Positions 12,476 to 23,132 of a DNA stretch of 64,000 nt are shown piece after piece. The stretch lies in the NCBI GenBank assembly GCA_900073065.1, contig FJOG01000024.1, forward strand, positions 155,581 to 219,580. Direction: 5' to 3'. The first letter of the stretch is position 1. Each line of letters opens with the position of its first letter. The notes under the pieces are model-generated. The model worked only from the letters and a program-made list of their open reading frames with translations, did not search any database and was not told where the DNA came from. The stretch comes from Phialocephala subalpina. Taxonomy: Eukaryota; Ascomycota; Leotiomycetes; Helotiales; Mollisiaceae. A program made the translations under genes and the position numbers.

Positions 12476-12836
12476 GGTTTTAAAAGGAGGCGACTATTTA
12501 TTTCTACGGGGAAGAAGCTTTGGATGTGGATTTGTAATTACTTTTGACTTTACTTGAGGGTTTTACTTCTCACTGATTATAAGTCCTCGAATATATCTTC
12601 ATTTTTGAGAGGCAATTAACTGAGTATAGACTCTTACTTATCCTATGAAAATGCTTAGCATTTCTATGGGGTAATACGTGATTCTATGAGATTGCATCTA
12701 AATCCATGGGATACTTTACAATTTAATCGGTATGCATCCTTATGCACTTTAATGTCTTACCCACTTAAATTCATAAGAAATCCTGGATGAAATGCATTGT
12801 GTTTCATGGGACAGCATTAGTCCGATGGAATTGGGT

Positions 12837-12858
12837 GTCCGATGAATGGCGTCCTACA
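12837..12858 (-). repeat. right terminal inverted repeat of the Ginger-like element
   Basis: Inverted partner of 9927-9948, followed at once by the CATC target duplicate. Confidence 0.85.
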
Positions 12859-13600
12859 CATCTGTCGCATCGGAAACTCAAATCTGACCACGGGAGTCAT
12901 TGGCGAAGACCGCTATCCGGATTTAGCAAAATTGGGGAGGAGGGGGAGCAGATGAGGAAGTACGGGAGACTAACTAGCCAAAGGAGCCGTATATATGGCC
13001 ATTGGAGTATCCTGAAGAGCAAGTCACTCTCGCGCTCTTGGCGCAAGGAAACAAGATCGTCCTCGTCCTGCAAGCGATCTGCCTGGGGCCCACAAAAGGA
13101 CGGAACCCCTCGACCATGACCGCCCTCAATCCTTCCACCTAGCCACATTTGCAAGACTTTCAACTTTCCGCGCTGTGGTTTCTCCATCCTGAAGATCTCT
13201 CGTTGTAGGATGAGTGCCTCGTCTATGGTCAAGTCCAGTCAGCACGGCCATCCCCAAATTCTTGAACTGCTTGCGCACGGTATTTTCTGACTGCAACCTA
13301 TATCCTCTTAATGAGCTGTCGCCGCTCTATTTGTGAAGGAGCCGTGCTTTTGTTCATGAACCGCCACGATCTCAAGCACGCGCGGGCCTCCATATCTCCT
13401 CGTAGATCATGAGAATCACGTTCATTTAGTTCCTTTTGTAGCTCAAACAATTCTGCTTCCCTGTACAGAAGACTGCGCGTGGTTAACTTGTGGAAAGCAT
13501 GGTATATGGATGCTGAGTCATCGCTAGCAATGAATGCTGCAGCTCCGGGGAAGCCATCAATGAATACCTCGTGGTCAGTCAGGCCACATTCGACGTCACG

Positions 13601-14171
13601 CTGCGGTCAACTTGACAAGTCACCATCTAGGTGGTGGCTAAAAATCATTTTTCCACTTGAAGTCATATACTCCTGTAGTGGCTGGCAATGCAAGATTTGT
13701 TTTAATTCGGTTTTTATGTTGGTGGGAATGTCTCAGTTTTGGAGGTTACATTTTATGTGGGGTCGATTGGGCAGACGGCGAGGCTTTTTGATCGATATCC
13801 CCTGACGAAGCAGACTTCTGACACGTCATACATAATTTCATCTCCAATGAGCTTGCTGTCTTCTTGTTCATCATTTGGTATCCTCTACAGTTACTTAGCG
13901 AGTTTTTCACAGTACATACGGTGCTGCACCCCCCATGAACACGCATAGCTTGCCCCAGATCTTCACATCAGGCCATCCAAACCCAAGCACCCTAAGTCGT
14001 GAAATATTTGCGCTCCATAAGCTCAAGATCAAGTGAGTGGGACGAACATTCTTTATACATTCATCTCGCGATGGGAGTCGATGAAATTCACTGGCCCGGC
14101 ATTTCCATATGCAGAATGACGCCAATCCACCTCATCAAATCATTAAATAACATCCCTTCCCTACAGACAGC
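13601..14171. other. no gene seen
   Basis: Open frames here are short and have no recognisable motif. The region is the 5' flank of the broken DUF6594 gene. Confidence 0.5.
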
Positions 14172-14849
14172 TCAAGAAAAGTAAACTGTCGCACCCACAC
14201 TCACAGCTAGGGCTAAAACTGCATACCTAAAGCCTACACTCATCTTACTCCCGTTTTTCTTTTTGGCCTTTTTGGTGGCTGCGGCGAGGAGAATCTTTCG
14301 GAATTGTGGATTCTCTGGCCCATTTTGAACTTGTTTGATTGCGGTCTCTTCAAAGTTTCGTTGCATACTCGGGTTCTCGATATTCTGGATGCAGGCCTGC
14401 ATGGGATCGTTGTAATCAATGGCGTCTGTGTAAGTGAAGTCCACTCCAAAGTCGTACCACCTTGTGGCTGCTAGCATCTGTTGCGAGATCAATCATCGAC
14501 TCCCTCGAGAAACCTCCAGTAGAGCGTCCACGGTAAAAGCCCTAGGATAACAGTTGTGTCCTTACCTGCATACTATCATTCGTCCCAGGAGAAGTGAAAT
14601 TGCCTAGGTGCTCGCAACGGGCAATAATACTATCGTACAGCTTCCCTGATGACTTATGGACCTTTTCACAATAATAAGAGAGTCCACGAGGAACCCAACG
14701 GAGTAGCTGTGGTTTTCAGCATCGAAATCCGCGAAAGGAATGACTGCAGGTTTACTGCTAGTATAGACTGCAGATGAAATCCTCGCCTTCGTTATGCCTA
14801 CGCAAGATATCGCACAAAGAGCGCCGAGAAGTGGAGCGAACCTTGCCAT
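14172..14849 (-). CDS. putative secreted or membrane-anchored hypothetical protein
   Basis: Several minus-strand segments read as one small gene. The N-terminus (ATG 14849) is MARFAPLLGALCAISCVGI, a signal-peptide-like stretch. After a frame change that implies an intron near 14700-14760, the sequence WVPRGLSYYCEKVHKSSGKLYD and IIARCEHLGNFTSPG runs to a GTAAGG donor near 14565. The last exon carries ATRWYDFGVDFTYTD, MQACIQNIENPSMQRN and ends with a basic patch (KKAKKKNGSK) and a hydrophobic C-terminus. Short size, cysteines and a terminal hydrophobic tail suggest an anchored secretory-pathway protein. The family was not recognised and the first splice is unresolved. Confidence 0.45.
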
Positions 14850-15025
14850 TGTATTGTTCGAAAAGATAATTTAGTAAGTGGTATTGTCTGCCAAGTGGTG
14901 CGAACAGTGTTTCCGACAGAGAAATATTTGCGAAGGTGTACGAGACTAGTTTTACAGATCGATCGGTCTGCTTTATACCTGCGAGTGAACGAGAGAACGC
15001 TTGAACGTTCACCAATGTCCAGCAT

Positions 15026-15854
15026 TACAGTGTCTTTGGAGACTTAAACATGTTATATGGGCACAGTTCGGGTCTACTTCACGCCAAATCCAGTAAATAC
15101 TCAGCCAAAGTTCGGGACCTAAGGAGTTAGCCCCGCTCACTATCGATACCAAACAAGGCTCGATCCATACTATGACAGCATTTGACAGCTTCTAGAAGAC
15201 TTTTAGAAATTCTATGATGATCCTTTTTAACTTCTAGTTCGCTCAGACTCTGGTAAAGATAAGATAAGATAGCAGATATTAGCGTAGTTCTTCGAAGTGT
15301 TCATTCATGTGACGTCCGAGGGAGTTCGCAGACAACGTGAGGTCATGGCTAATGCGACGATCTTGAACAAAGGCGTGAGACTGCCAATAGTTACTAAGAG
15401 TTCACGTCATTATATAAAGTCATCAAAAGTTAAAGGTAGGGTTTCAAATGTCGAAGCGCCGAAGAAGCCTAGACCTTCAGGCTATTTAGCGGAGTACATC
15501 TAGCCTACACTTGGACAACTTCCATCACCATCATTTCCCCAGATAATCTGTTTGAAAAGGTCCTTCAAAGAGAACCTGCCATTATTCCAAGTTTGCAAGT
15601 GTAAGAAATCTCGTGGCATGTTGTCTCTTGGTGCAGGGATTCGAAATAGGATGTACGATGCGGGCGTGTTGGCGAGCCTCGCACCGAGACCCTCGCTAAG
15701 TTTTAGGGGGCTCGCTTCAGGGTCAATCATCTTGGTTTCTCCGGCAGCATCTAGGACCCTTTGACAGAAGTTCCACTATCAAGAGGGATAGAACGGGAGA
15801 AGGCACCTAAAAGGGTCAGCAGATATTTAAATAATCCCCAAAGGCCTCAAATAG
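15026..15854. other. no gene seen
   Basis: Contains a short AGATAAGATAAGATA tract near 15260 and no convincing coding frame. Confidence 0.45.
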
Positions 15855-16116
15855 CTATTTCTTCTCTTCATCTTCCTCCTGCTTCGCCTCTCCAGCATTT
15901 TCTCCTTCCCGCTGATACAAGTAGCACTCCCAGAACCTTTGATGTCTCCGACACTCAACAGTAAACGACCCATCTTCGTGCTGTTTACTCACGATCTTGA
16001 AGTTAGCAGCATAGTCCGGGAATGAGTACTTGAATTGATCATTTCCACGACACACTTCGGCACTCTGCTCAAGTGGTACTCACCCTCGCCTCATTGCACA
16101 GGTTGCTCCATCTCAG
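15855..16116 (-). CDS. small hypothetical protein, 3' part
   Basis: A terminal exon encodes SAEVCRGNDQFKYSFPDYAA and, further on, VECRRHQRFWECYLYQREGE with a Glu/Lys-rich C-terminus. A possible intron (GTGAGT...GAGCAG) just upstream would join it in phase 0 to WSNLCNEAR near 16090. The even mix of residues and the paired cysteines look like real coding sequence, but the 5' end was not found because the upstream frame meets a stop. No family recognised. Confidence 0.3.
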
Positions 16117-16555
16117 CGGCACCGTGCTCAGTCACGGGATCCTGCTATGGCTTTCGGTGACCAATCATACCATTGGTGTTGCAGCCGAAAGTTATCACCT
16201 CTACACGACTATATTCTCGGAGACCAAGTTGGCTCGGAGGGGTCCCAAACAGAACGCTCTACCTAAAAATAAGTCATTAATCTCCCAAGGCGCATTTCTA
16301 TTGCATAGATTTAGTCCTTGTCAAAGAGAATGCCCCCGCTATACGGCTCTCATACTAATTCTATCTTCTGGCCCGGCCCCGACGGACAAAGAACTTGTGA
16401 TTGAGCGAGTTTTGGCAAATGTCGGCTGAGTATACTTAGCGCCAAGGCTGTCATACGCTGCTTATCGATAAGGTACCTCTAAGTACGAAGTTGCATGGGT
16501 TGGAACATATTTTCTTAGTCCGTCTCGCTTAAATGAGTGCTAAGCAACCCCCCAA
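16117..16555. other. no gene seen
   Basis: A plus-strand open frame at 16073-16429 has no recognisable motif and overlaps the small minus-strand exon; I do not call it. Confidence 0.4.
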
Positions 16556-16559
16556 AAAA

Positions 16560-16722
16560 AACACACACAGTTCAAAAAAGAAATTCGGTTTGAAGGTATT
16601 GAACCACACCCGATTTGAACGGATACTATAACAATTAGTTGGGATAAACTAAATTGGTATGTATTCGAACGTACACCTTTCGATCTGGAGTCGAACGCGC
16701 TACCGTTGCGCCAGCGGTCCTT
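16560..16722 (-). repeat. tRNA-Trp-derived SINE-like element or tRNA pseudogene
   Basis: On the minus strand, 16720 to 16656 reads like a tRNA-Trp: GGACCGC start, D-arm GCGCAACGGTAGCGC (A-box), anticodon arm TTCGA-CTCCAGA-TCGAA with anticodon CCA, and a T-arm containing CGTTCGAA (B-box). The 3' acceptor strand that should pair with GGACCGC is absent. Instead the sequence runs into an unrelated tail with a second T-arm-like CCGTTCAAATCGG and then T-rich runs near 16590 and 16560. A tRNA-like head plus unrelated body plus T-run fits a Pol III retroposon; a decayed tRNA gene is the alternative. Confidence 0.55.
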
Positions 16723-17342
16723 TTTACTCTCTTCGTTGGAAACATTTGTTTATTTTAAATTATACGTAAGGGCAGCGTTTTCTCGCTTATCAATGCTTAT
16801 ATTACATAATCATTAGATCGTTCGTTCACCTGAAGTTTATTCTTATTATCGCAATATTGATTGTTTTTTTTTTATAAAAGCCGGACTCTTTACTGGTACG
16901 TGGTGCTGGCTACGAACCTGCGGATTGAGCACAGCTTCTCAAAGTCAAAAGAAAACGCACTCGAATCACGATTATCGACGTGACGACTTGACAAATTCGA
17001 TGATTGCTGCAACCGAAGGATTCCCCGCCTACACCGCAAACGACTCGAAATACTCCTCAACTCGAGACATCGCAATACGCCTGCCACGATCAGGCCGTCC
17101 TTAGGGTCTATCAGACCTGTTTCATAGAGGCATAGTAGAGGGTAGAGGAGATACTGGGTTAAATCCATAATGGAGAATGTCCGGTGGTTCTTCTCGAAAA
17201 CGCAAAACCAACTACGATCTGCCGCGACAGCGACAGCAGTGGCAACGCACTCAGTATAGTTTATTGTTGATACTTATACCTTTTATTCTCAAGTCAATGC
17301 GTTTGGACTACTATGTGCTACGTTCGCAGGTACAGAGGGTGT
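16723..17342. other. no firm gene
   Basis: A minus-strand frame at 16890-17168 starts MDLTQYLLYPLLCLYETGL and could be an exon, but no splice partner or family was found. Confidence 0.35.
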
Positions 17343-18169
17343 CTAATACCCGATATTATCTCCTCTTGGTGTTCCCACTGGTTCGGACTTTTCCACCTCC
17401 TCAACCATCACCCACATTCCTCTTAGTCTGACTTCGCCCTCTATCCGCCCTGCCACTCCAATTCCTTTCTCTTGGATGACATCTGTAACAACCTTTTTGT
17501 TGTTATAATCCCAGACCCGATCGCTCTTATCGACGTTGGAAGGCTTTCCCATCATCCACAAGGCAAAGTGGTGTTCAGGACCGTGACCCTCCTCTGCCAA
17601 ATAATCGTCTGTTGGCAAATAGTCTCACCGTCGATAAGCAGGATGTCGTGATGTGTAGGAAACCTTTTGATCCAATCCACGACCGCATCTGTCACAGCTT
17701 GAGGATCCAGCGCTGCTTGAGTACCAAACGCTGCCTGTATATCATCCGATAGTTGTGCATCCTTCCCAAGTTGTGCATTATCCGCTGCTTGAGCCTGCTT
17801 TCTGGATGGAGTATGTTTCGCTACGTTCATACCTGCCGCCTCCTGGGTCTTCTTCGCTGCCCTGGCATTCTTCACTACTCGACCGGGTTTTGGCATCGTG
17901 AACACTTTTGCTTGTGGGATGCTCTGATTGCTGTCTTGCTCTGGGCCGTTTGGCAAAGACGTTCGAGAACTTCCGCGGCGGGATAAGGATGGTCGTGAAC
18001 TCGTAGTCTCTATGGACTCGGGAGTTTGCAACTGTACGGGGGACATTACTGATTGAGGGCTCGGTTCGCCCATCTGGATTGACGATGTTGGCCTTGTTGA
18101 AGGATTTTGTGGCGCATCTTTGTGGACTCGGCGTGTTGTCATTGTGAAGTTGATCCTGATGATATCCAA
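17343..18169 (-). CDS. hypothetical protein with disordered N-terminus
   Basis: The N-terminal frame (from about 18140) is Ser/Pro/Thr-rich (RPSLSRRGSSRTSLPNG), then an Ala/Gln-rich stretch with loose repeats (NAQLGKDAQLSDDIQAAFG), then a folded-looking segment VDWIKRFPTHHDILLID. The frame then changes: a 35-base GTGAGA...GGCAG segment (about 17595-17630) would join LLID to EEGHGPEHHFALWMMGKP and VRLRGMWVMVEEVE. Thirty-five bases is very short for an intron, so a frameshift is also possible. No family recognised. Confidence 0.4.
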
Positions 18170-18193
18170 TTGTTGAGACCATATTGCTGTTGA

Positions 18194-18643
18194 TCAGGGA
18201 TGGTTGAAGGCGCTTCGAGTTGATGGATTGATGGAAACCATCATATCTTTTGGTGGAAGCCACGAGTAGTGCACTTCATAGTTTTGAATTTTCTTCTGGG
18301 AAAGAGCGCACCTACGAAAGTAGCACGGAAGTTGCGAAAGGGCAGTCGCACCTACCCTCTCTGTTGGTGTGCAGAATAATCGATGCAGAACGTGAAATTT
18401 TCCTGCCTTCCCTGGGTTTTTGAAAACGAAAATAGAGCTCAAATTCGAGAAATCTTCGAAGAGAGGTTTGGAAAGATCATAAGACAGAGCAGACTTGACT
18501 CTCCGCCTGTTATCCCAAGTCGTGATGAATGTACCTGAGTCGATGGTACTTCGGTGTGCTCTGCAGTGTTGAGGAAGATTGCAATTTTTTGCTTTCTTCG
18601 ACCTTGGAGCTGTAGCCTGGGGCTTCAGAGTTTCTGTTCCCAT
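18194..18643 (-). CDS. possible upstream exon or separate hypothetical ORF
   Basis: An open frame of 149 codons that includes PLFEDFSNLSSIFVFKNPGK. It may belong to the gene at 17343-18169, from which it differs in frame. No motif recognised; kept only because of its length and position. Confidence 0.2.
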   Translation of the reverse strand: MGTETLKPQATAPRSKKAKNCNLPQHCRAHRSTIDSGTFITTWDNRRRVKSALSYDLSKPLFEDFSNLSSIFVFKNPGKAGKFHVLHRLFCTPTERVGATALSQLPCYFRRCALSQKKIQNYEVHYSWLPPKDMMVSINPSTRSAFNHP

Positions 18644-19003
18644 TCTGTTGATACAGAGCGAACAGGCCAGGAATACATGTATATGAAGCTACAAAGGCAC
18701 AGAGATCTTTGGCTACTAGCACTCAATTTTGTCACAGGGAATTTATCACAGCCAAAATATTGCAAAGCTTAGGTAGTAAGGATATGTGTCTAGCAGCCTG
18801 GCAGTCCAGCAGACGAAGTTTTCAAAATAATGATTTCAAAGAATGGCGTTTTCGAGGATGTGCTTAAGCCACGTCCCTAATCTTGCTAGTTGCCCAAAGA
18901 CTTTGGAAGGAGATCTTTTCAAAACAACGAGGGGTAACTACTTTCATTCATTAGTCCGGAGCCCTGAGTTTGGCGATGCTCGTTGACTGTCAGGGGCTCG
19001 CTT

Positions 19004-19469
19004 ACGAGCCTGCGGANNNNNNNNNNNNNNNNNNNNNNNNNNNNNNNNNNNNNNNNNNNNNNNNNNNNNNNNNNNNNNNNNNNNNNNNNNNNNNNNNNNN
19101 NNNNNNNNNNNNNNNNNNNNNNNNNNNNNNNNNNNNNNNNNNNNNNNNNNNNNNNNNNNNNNNNNNNNNNNNNNNNNNNNNNNNNNNNNNNNNNNNNNNN
19201 NNNNNNNNNNNNNNNNNNNNNNNNNNNNNNNNNNNNNNNNNNNNNNNNNNNNNNNNNNNNNNNNNNNNNNNNNNNNNNNNNNNNNNNNNNNNNNNNNNNN
19301 NNNNNNNNNNNNNNNNNNNNNNNNNNNNNNNNNNNNNNNNNNNNNNNNNNNNNNNNNNNNNNNNNNNNNNNNNNNNNNNNNNNNNNNNNNNNNNNNNNNN
19401 NNNNNNNNNNNNNNNNNNNNNNNNNNNNNNNNNNNNNNGTAAAACACAGACTTTTGTCCGCAGGCTCGT
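19004..19469. other. assembly gap flanked by a 13-base inverted repeat
   Basis: N run from 19017 to 19438. The base before the gap ends ACGAGCCTGCGGA (19004-19016) and TCCGCAGGCTCGT (19457-19469) lies just after it, an exact inverted pair. Open frames through the N run are artefacts. Nothing else between 18644 and 19858 looks like a gene. Confidence 0.7.
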
Positions 19470-19858
19470 TAGGGTGTCTTCAGGGGGATAATGCAAAATT
19501 GTGACGAAAGCCTTTCCTTGTGGCAAAACCATCCTTATCCGATTGATACGATGACTTGAAGTCTCGAATCCTAATAGCATCATCTAATGATTTAACATAT
19601 AATCATGGTTTATCAAATAAGCGCAATATGATTGGAGGATCTCCGTTTTTCCCCGCAATCTCTATCTCGCGCGATTGGCCGGCATTTGCCCACCTGCCGG
19701 ACTGGGTCATGACGGGAGTGTCGTTCCTATCAAGCTTCCTGACCTGGTTTACTTCATCCAGTCATGAGGGCGATGGACATTGTCTACATAAAAGCCATGC
19801 CCAGAAATTTTGGAGCCGCTTCGATGTCAATTCTCGTCGGTGACAGTATTGAAAAAGA

Positions 19859-21645
19859 ATGGCATCAATTCGATCTCTTGCTTTTCTTTGTGGCGCAGTA
19901 CATTTGACTTTTGCTCAAGAAGCATATACTTTCACCCCTTCATCGATTTTGATTGGAAGCAATGGATTCGTAAATTGGGGAGCTGGAGCATTCCCACAAG
20001 CAAGCGTAGGTACACCGTTGGTACCTCAATCCACAGACCTCGAAACACTCGCGCTGCTTCAGCAAATGGACCCCAATCGCATCCAATCGACCATCCAGAC
20101 ACTCGTCAACTTTGGCACAAGACACACGGCTTCGGATACCACAAGTCCTACTAGGGGGATCGGTGCGGCTCGAAATTGGCTGCTGAACGAGATGACTGAG
20201 CTCGCCAAACCTTCGAATGGAGCGATGAATGTCTCGATGCCGTGCTACCAACAGGCAGCATCCCCTGCTCACGGAATGCCGATCGCAGCTCAGGTGTGCA
20301 ACGTTCAGGTTGAGATCAAGGGTTTTGTAGATGCGAACAGGACGTATGTCTACACTGGACATTATGATTCAAGAAGATTGAACAACAGCGATTACACTGG
20401 CGATGCCCCCGGAGCAGACGACAATGCCAGCGCGGTAGCGATCGCTCTAGAGATGATCCGCATTTTGGCACCTGCGGTTTCCAAGTCGCCTCCAGCAGCG
20501 ACCATCATAATTGCAGCGGTTGCAGGAGAAGAGCAAGGTCTTTATGGCAGCAATTTCCTTGCTCAAACACGTGAGCTTTCAATCTATTACTTGACGAAGA
20601 CAGCGTTCTCAATCTCCCAGCCTTGTCGGGACAATTCCAGGCTGAAATAGGCTGGAATGGGCATCTCGACCAATGAAAGTCTTGATAGTAGAATTTTGTG
20701 GACTAGAAACTCCTTCCAAGGCTGGGAGATTGGAAGGGCTGGATGGAGGAGACGCCTTCTAACGCATTGCAGTGAAAAACGCATCCGTCAACGTCCAAGC
20801 CAACTTCAACGACGACATCGTCGGCAGTGGCTCCAACGTTCCCTTCTCGCCTCAAAACCAGCACACCATCCGAATATTCGGCGCCGGAACGGACTATTTG
20901 ACCATCAATTCGTCAATCATCAAAGAGATCATCAGCACCGGCTACCAAGACGACACTCCCTCTCGCCATCTCGGTCGCTACGTCCAAGAAGTAAACGCCG
21001 GTGCTTCGTCTGTAACAGAAATGGATGTAGCACTAATCTACAAACCAGACCGGTTCTTTCGCGGCGGAGACCACGAATCTTTCCTCTCCGTCGGATTCCC
21101 TGCGGTCCGCTTTACCGAGCCCCAAGAAGACTTCTATCATCAGCACCAGGATCCTCGTGTCCAGGATGGAGTGACTTACGGTGATGAGATCGAGTATGTG
21201 GATTTCGAGTATACGGCGAGGGTGGGGAAGGTGAACCTATTGAGCTTGTGGAGTATTGCCAATGCGCCTGCGACACCGAGCAACTTTACTTACGATACGA
21301 ACATCGGATTTCTCGCTGACAGCTTGGACACACCGCCAAGCTATCTAGAGAACATTATCAAGCTGTACTGGGACGTTGAGAACGATCCATTGTTGGCGTA
21401 CTATGAGGTCGTCTGGAGACCGATGGCGAGTCAGCAGGTAGGTGAACCCCCGAGGTGCAGGTGGGGAGAAGAGAACTGAGAAACTTTCATAGTGGACGCA
21501 TATGCTGAATGTAGGACTGTCCAATACAACAATCATTCCAGTGAGCAAGGACAATGCAGTGTTTGGGTTGAGAGCTGTTGGCAAAGACGGGAAGAAGAGT
21601 CCAGCAACATATGCACTTGCCGTTGCATCGCAATACTTTGGCTAG
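19859..21645 (+). CDS. secreted M28 family zinc metallopeptidase
   Basis: A predicted 509-residue peptidase from exons 19859-20570, 20773-21437 and 21493-21645, all in phase. The N-terminus ASIRSLAFLCGAVHLTFAQ is a signal peptide. M28 metal and catalytic residues are in place: TGHYDSR (H168, D170), PGADDNASAV (bridging Asp near 187-188), AGEEQGLYG (E223 base, E224 ligand), FNDDIVGSG, and GGDHESFLSVGFPAVRF with the last His. The C-terminal exon gives SNTTIIPVSKDNAVFGLRA, a small beta domain seen in secreted relatives, with likely N-glycosylation sites. The product should be an extracellular aminopeptidase-like enzyme. The first intron is 202 bases, far longer than its neighbours, because it contains a 141-bp repeat element. 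Confidence 0.92.
20601..20741 (+). repeat. 140-bp TIR element, copy 1, inside an intron
   Basis: Starts CAGCGTTCTCAATCTCCCAG and ends with the inverse, CAAGGCTGGGAGATTGG. It lies wholly in intron 1 of the M28 peptidase gene; without it the intron would be about 61 bases, the local norm. Confidence 0.8.
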
Positions 21646-22094
21646 CGAGACGTGTGAGATTGAGTTGTACAGTACGCGACAACATGCGACGAACTGAATC
21701 AATTGGCTTCTTGTTGTTGCCAAAACATAAGAGAAGCAAAGCTTTTCCGAATCTGTTGATGCCAAGACCTCAGAGCTGCGTAAGCACTGAATGATTCTCC
21801 GATCTATCTTCAAAAGCTATCGCTATCGCTATCGTGAGATGTGACTGACCTTGACTCTATAGACCCGTGATATCAATACTGACAATCAAGGCAGCATAAT
21901 TGACGTAGAGGTCGTGTTTGAAGCCTGTGCCGCAAGCTAAAGGAGGCTGAAGGCGAGTCTAGATCCGTTACCGAGATTCGGGGCAGCTGACCCCTTACTA
22001 GCTCGGCTAGCACTCGCCTCCTGCGGAAGTAGTCTCCCTACAACCCTCAACACTGGAATATAAGACTTAAGACCTCCCGTCCACGATCATCGAA
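21646..22094. other. intergenic, no gene seen
   Basis: Holds the 3' flank of the peptidase gene and the promoter of the kinase-like gene. A short ATCGCTATCGCTATCG run lies near 21818. Confidence 0.5.
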
Positions 22095-23132
22095 TTGGTA
22101 CATTGGGTGGTAACACAATCATTGAACAATTGCAACATGGACAGGTTATTGTTACAGCAGATCAGCACATCCACTCTCAACCACGCCACGAAAGCGAAAA
22201 AGCCCCCAGCTGACGAGGCGAGACGCCTCGGAGCGGACAGAGACTTAAACGAACAAACGACGAACCGGGAAGGAAGAGACAACCTAGACGACAGAGCAGA
22301 GACCCCGGAAGAGAAATGCTACCCGCTTCTCGGCGAAGGCTACACAGCAAAGATCTATCGCATCCCCAACTCCGAAAGGTTCATCAAGCTCTACCCCATC
22401 GAAAACGAGAAACATTTCCTCGCCGAAAAAGCAGCATATGAACTCCTCTCTGCCAACTCCCCACCGCCTAACATCCCGACATACTATGGAACTTCATCCG
22501 ATTTCCCACTAGGGATGGTACTTTCTCGAGCTGATCGTGGAGACGCGTACGAATACCTCTACCGAGCTCGACGAATGGGACCCATGCCCACGAAGAAAGA
22601 CTTCTATCGCTGGGCGAAACAGGCTGCGCAAGCACTCGACTACGCGCATTCCCTCCACATCATGCATGCAGACATCCACCTTGTCAACTTTCTCCTCACT
22701 TCTTCTCCCACTACCCCATCTCAGCTCGACCTCTAAATTGTAGATTGGGCAGGCGCGACTATCAACGGCTCGAAATCCGTCTCTTGGTACCGCATCACGC
22801 ACCAGCTCTGGGATTCCGATCGGAAAGAACGTGACGAGGAAGGGAAGAAGATTGATATGCAGATCAACGCTAGGAGTGAGATCTTCGCGCTGGGAAGTGC
22901 GATTTACCACATGGTGGGAGGAAATGATCTTTGGGGAGGAGAGTTGGAGCAGAAGAGGGATAGAGATGAGATCGTGAGGAGGTTGAAAGCACAAGAGATG
23001 CCAGGGACGGAGGAATTGGTGTGTTTGGGGAGTGTGGTGAAGCGGTGCTGGGCGGTGGAGTTCGCGGGGATGGATGATGTGGTGAAGGCGATTGAGGACG
23101 AGGAAAGGGAAGATGAGCAGAATGATGGTTGA
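22095..23132 (+). pseudogene. protein-kinase-like gene with an internal stop
   Basis: One frame runs from 22095 (or the ATG at 22137) to 23132 with a single internal TAA at 22734-22736. Kinase-fold landmarks: GEGYTAKIYRI (glycine loop), RFIKLYPIE (Lys), LAEKAAYELL (Glu helix), the catalytic loop MHADIHLVNFLL, a variant with HAD for HRD and the Asn in place, and after the stop IVDWAGA (DWA in place of DFG), then EIFALGSAIYHMVGG. This set is typical of a divergent fungal kinase-like group. CAA to TAA would make the stop, giving QIVDWA. Either the gene is dead, the stop is read through, or the base is a sequence error. It lacks introns. Confidence 0.75.

Larger units (their letters stand above)
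9923..12862 (+). mobile_element. Ginger-like DNA transposon with TIRs and CATC target duplication
   Basis: The element spans 9927-12858 (2,932 bp). Its ends are perfect 22-bp inverted repeats beginning TGTAGGACGCCATTCATCGG (9927-9948 and 12837-12858 on the other strand), flanked by direct CATC copies at 9923-9926 and 12859-12862. TGTNR termini, a 4-bp target duplication and a retroviral-type integrase are the hallmarks of Ginger elements. No long terminal repeats or reverse transcriptase are seen. The insertion splits a DUF6594 gene. Confidence 0.85.
9611..13600 (-). pseudogene. DUF6594 family gene interrupted by a transposon
   Basis: Two minus-strand pieces of one DUF6594 gene lie on either side of the element at 9927-12858. 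The right piece (about 13600-12870) holds the soluble part: FIDGFPGAAAF, LLYREAELFELQKELNERD, then after an apparent intron DEALILQREIFRMEKPQRGK and DEDDLVSLRQERESD. The left piece (9922-9611) holds the membrane end: ERANAILNVIIIGALLIGPIV, RLGLIWTFTTFFA, RRTELFAGTAA, an intron of 51 bases with an ATACTAATG branch site, then YAAVLVAFMSGNLGS. Removing the element and one copy of CATC rejoins the reading frame through FPMRQMERANAI. DUF6594 proteins are fungal membrane-anchored proteins of unknown function. At least one additional frame break occurs near 12910-13000, so the gene may have been decaying already. Confidence 0.75.

Noticed and set aside
18944..19583. Long open frames on both strands through the N run
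   Set aside because: They consist almost wholly of undefined bases and are artefacts of the assembly gap.
20571..20772. Missing exon of the M28 peptidase in the long intron
   Set aside because: LAQTL-KNASVNVQANFNDD joins in phase with nothing lost relative to the family, and the extra length is the repeat element.
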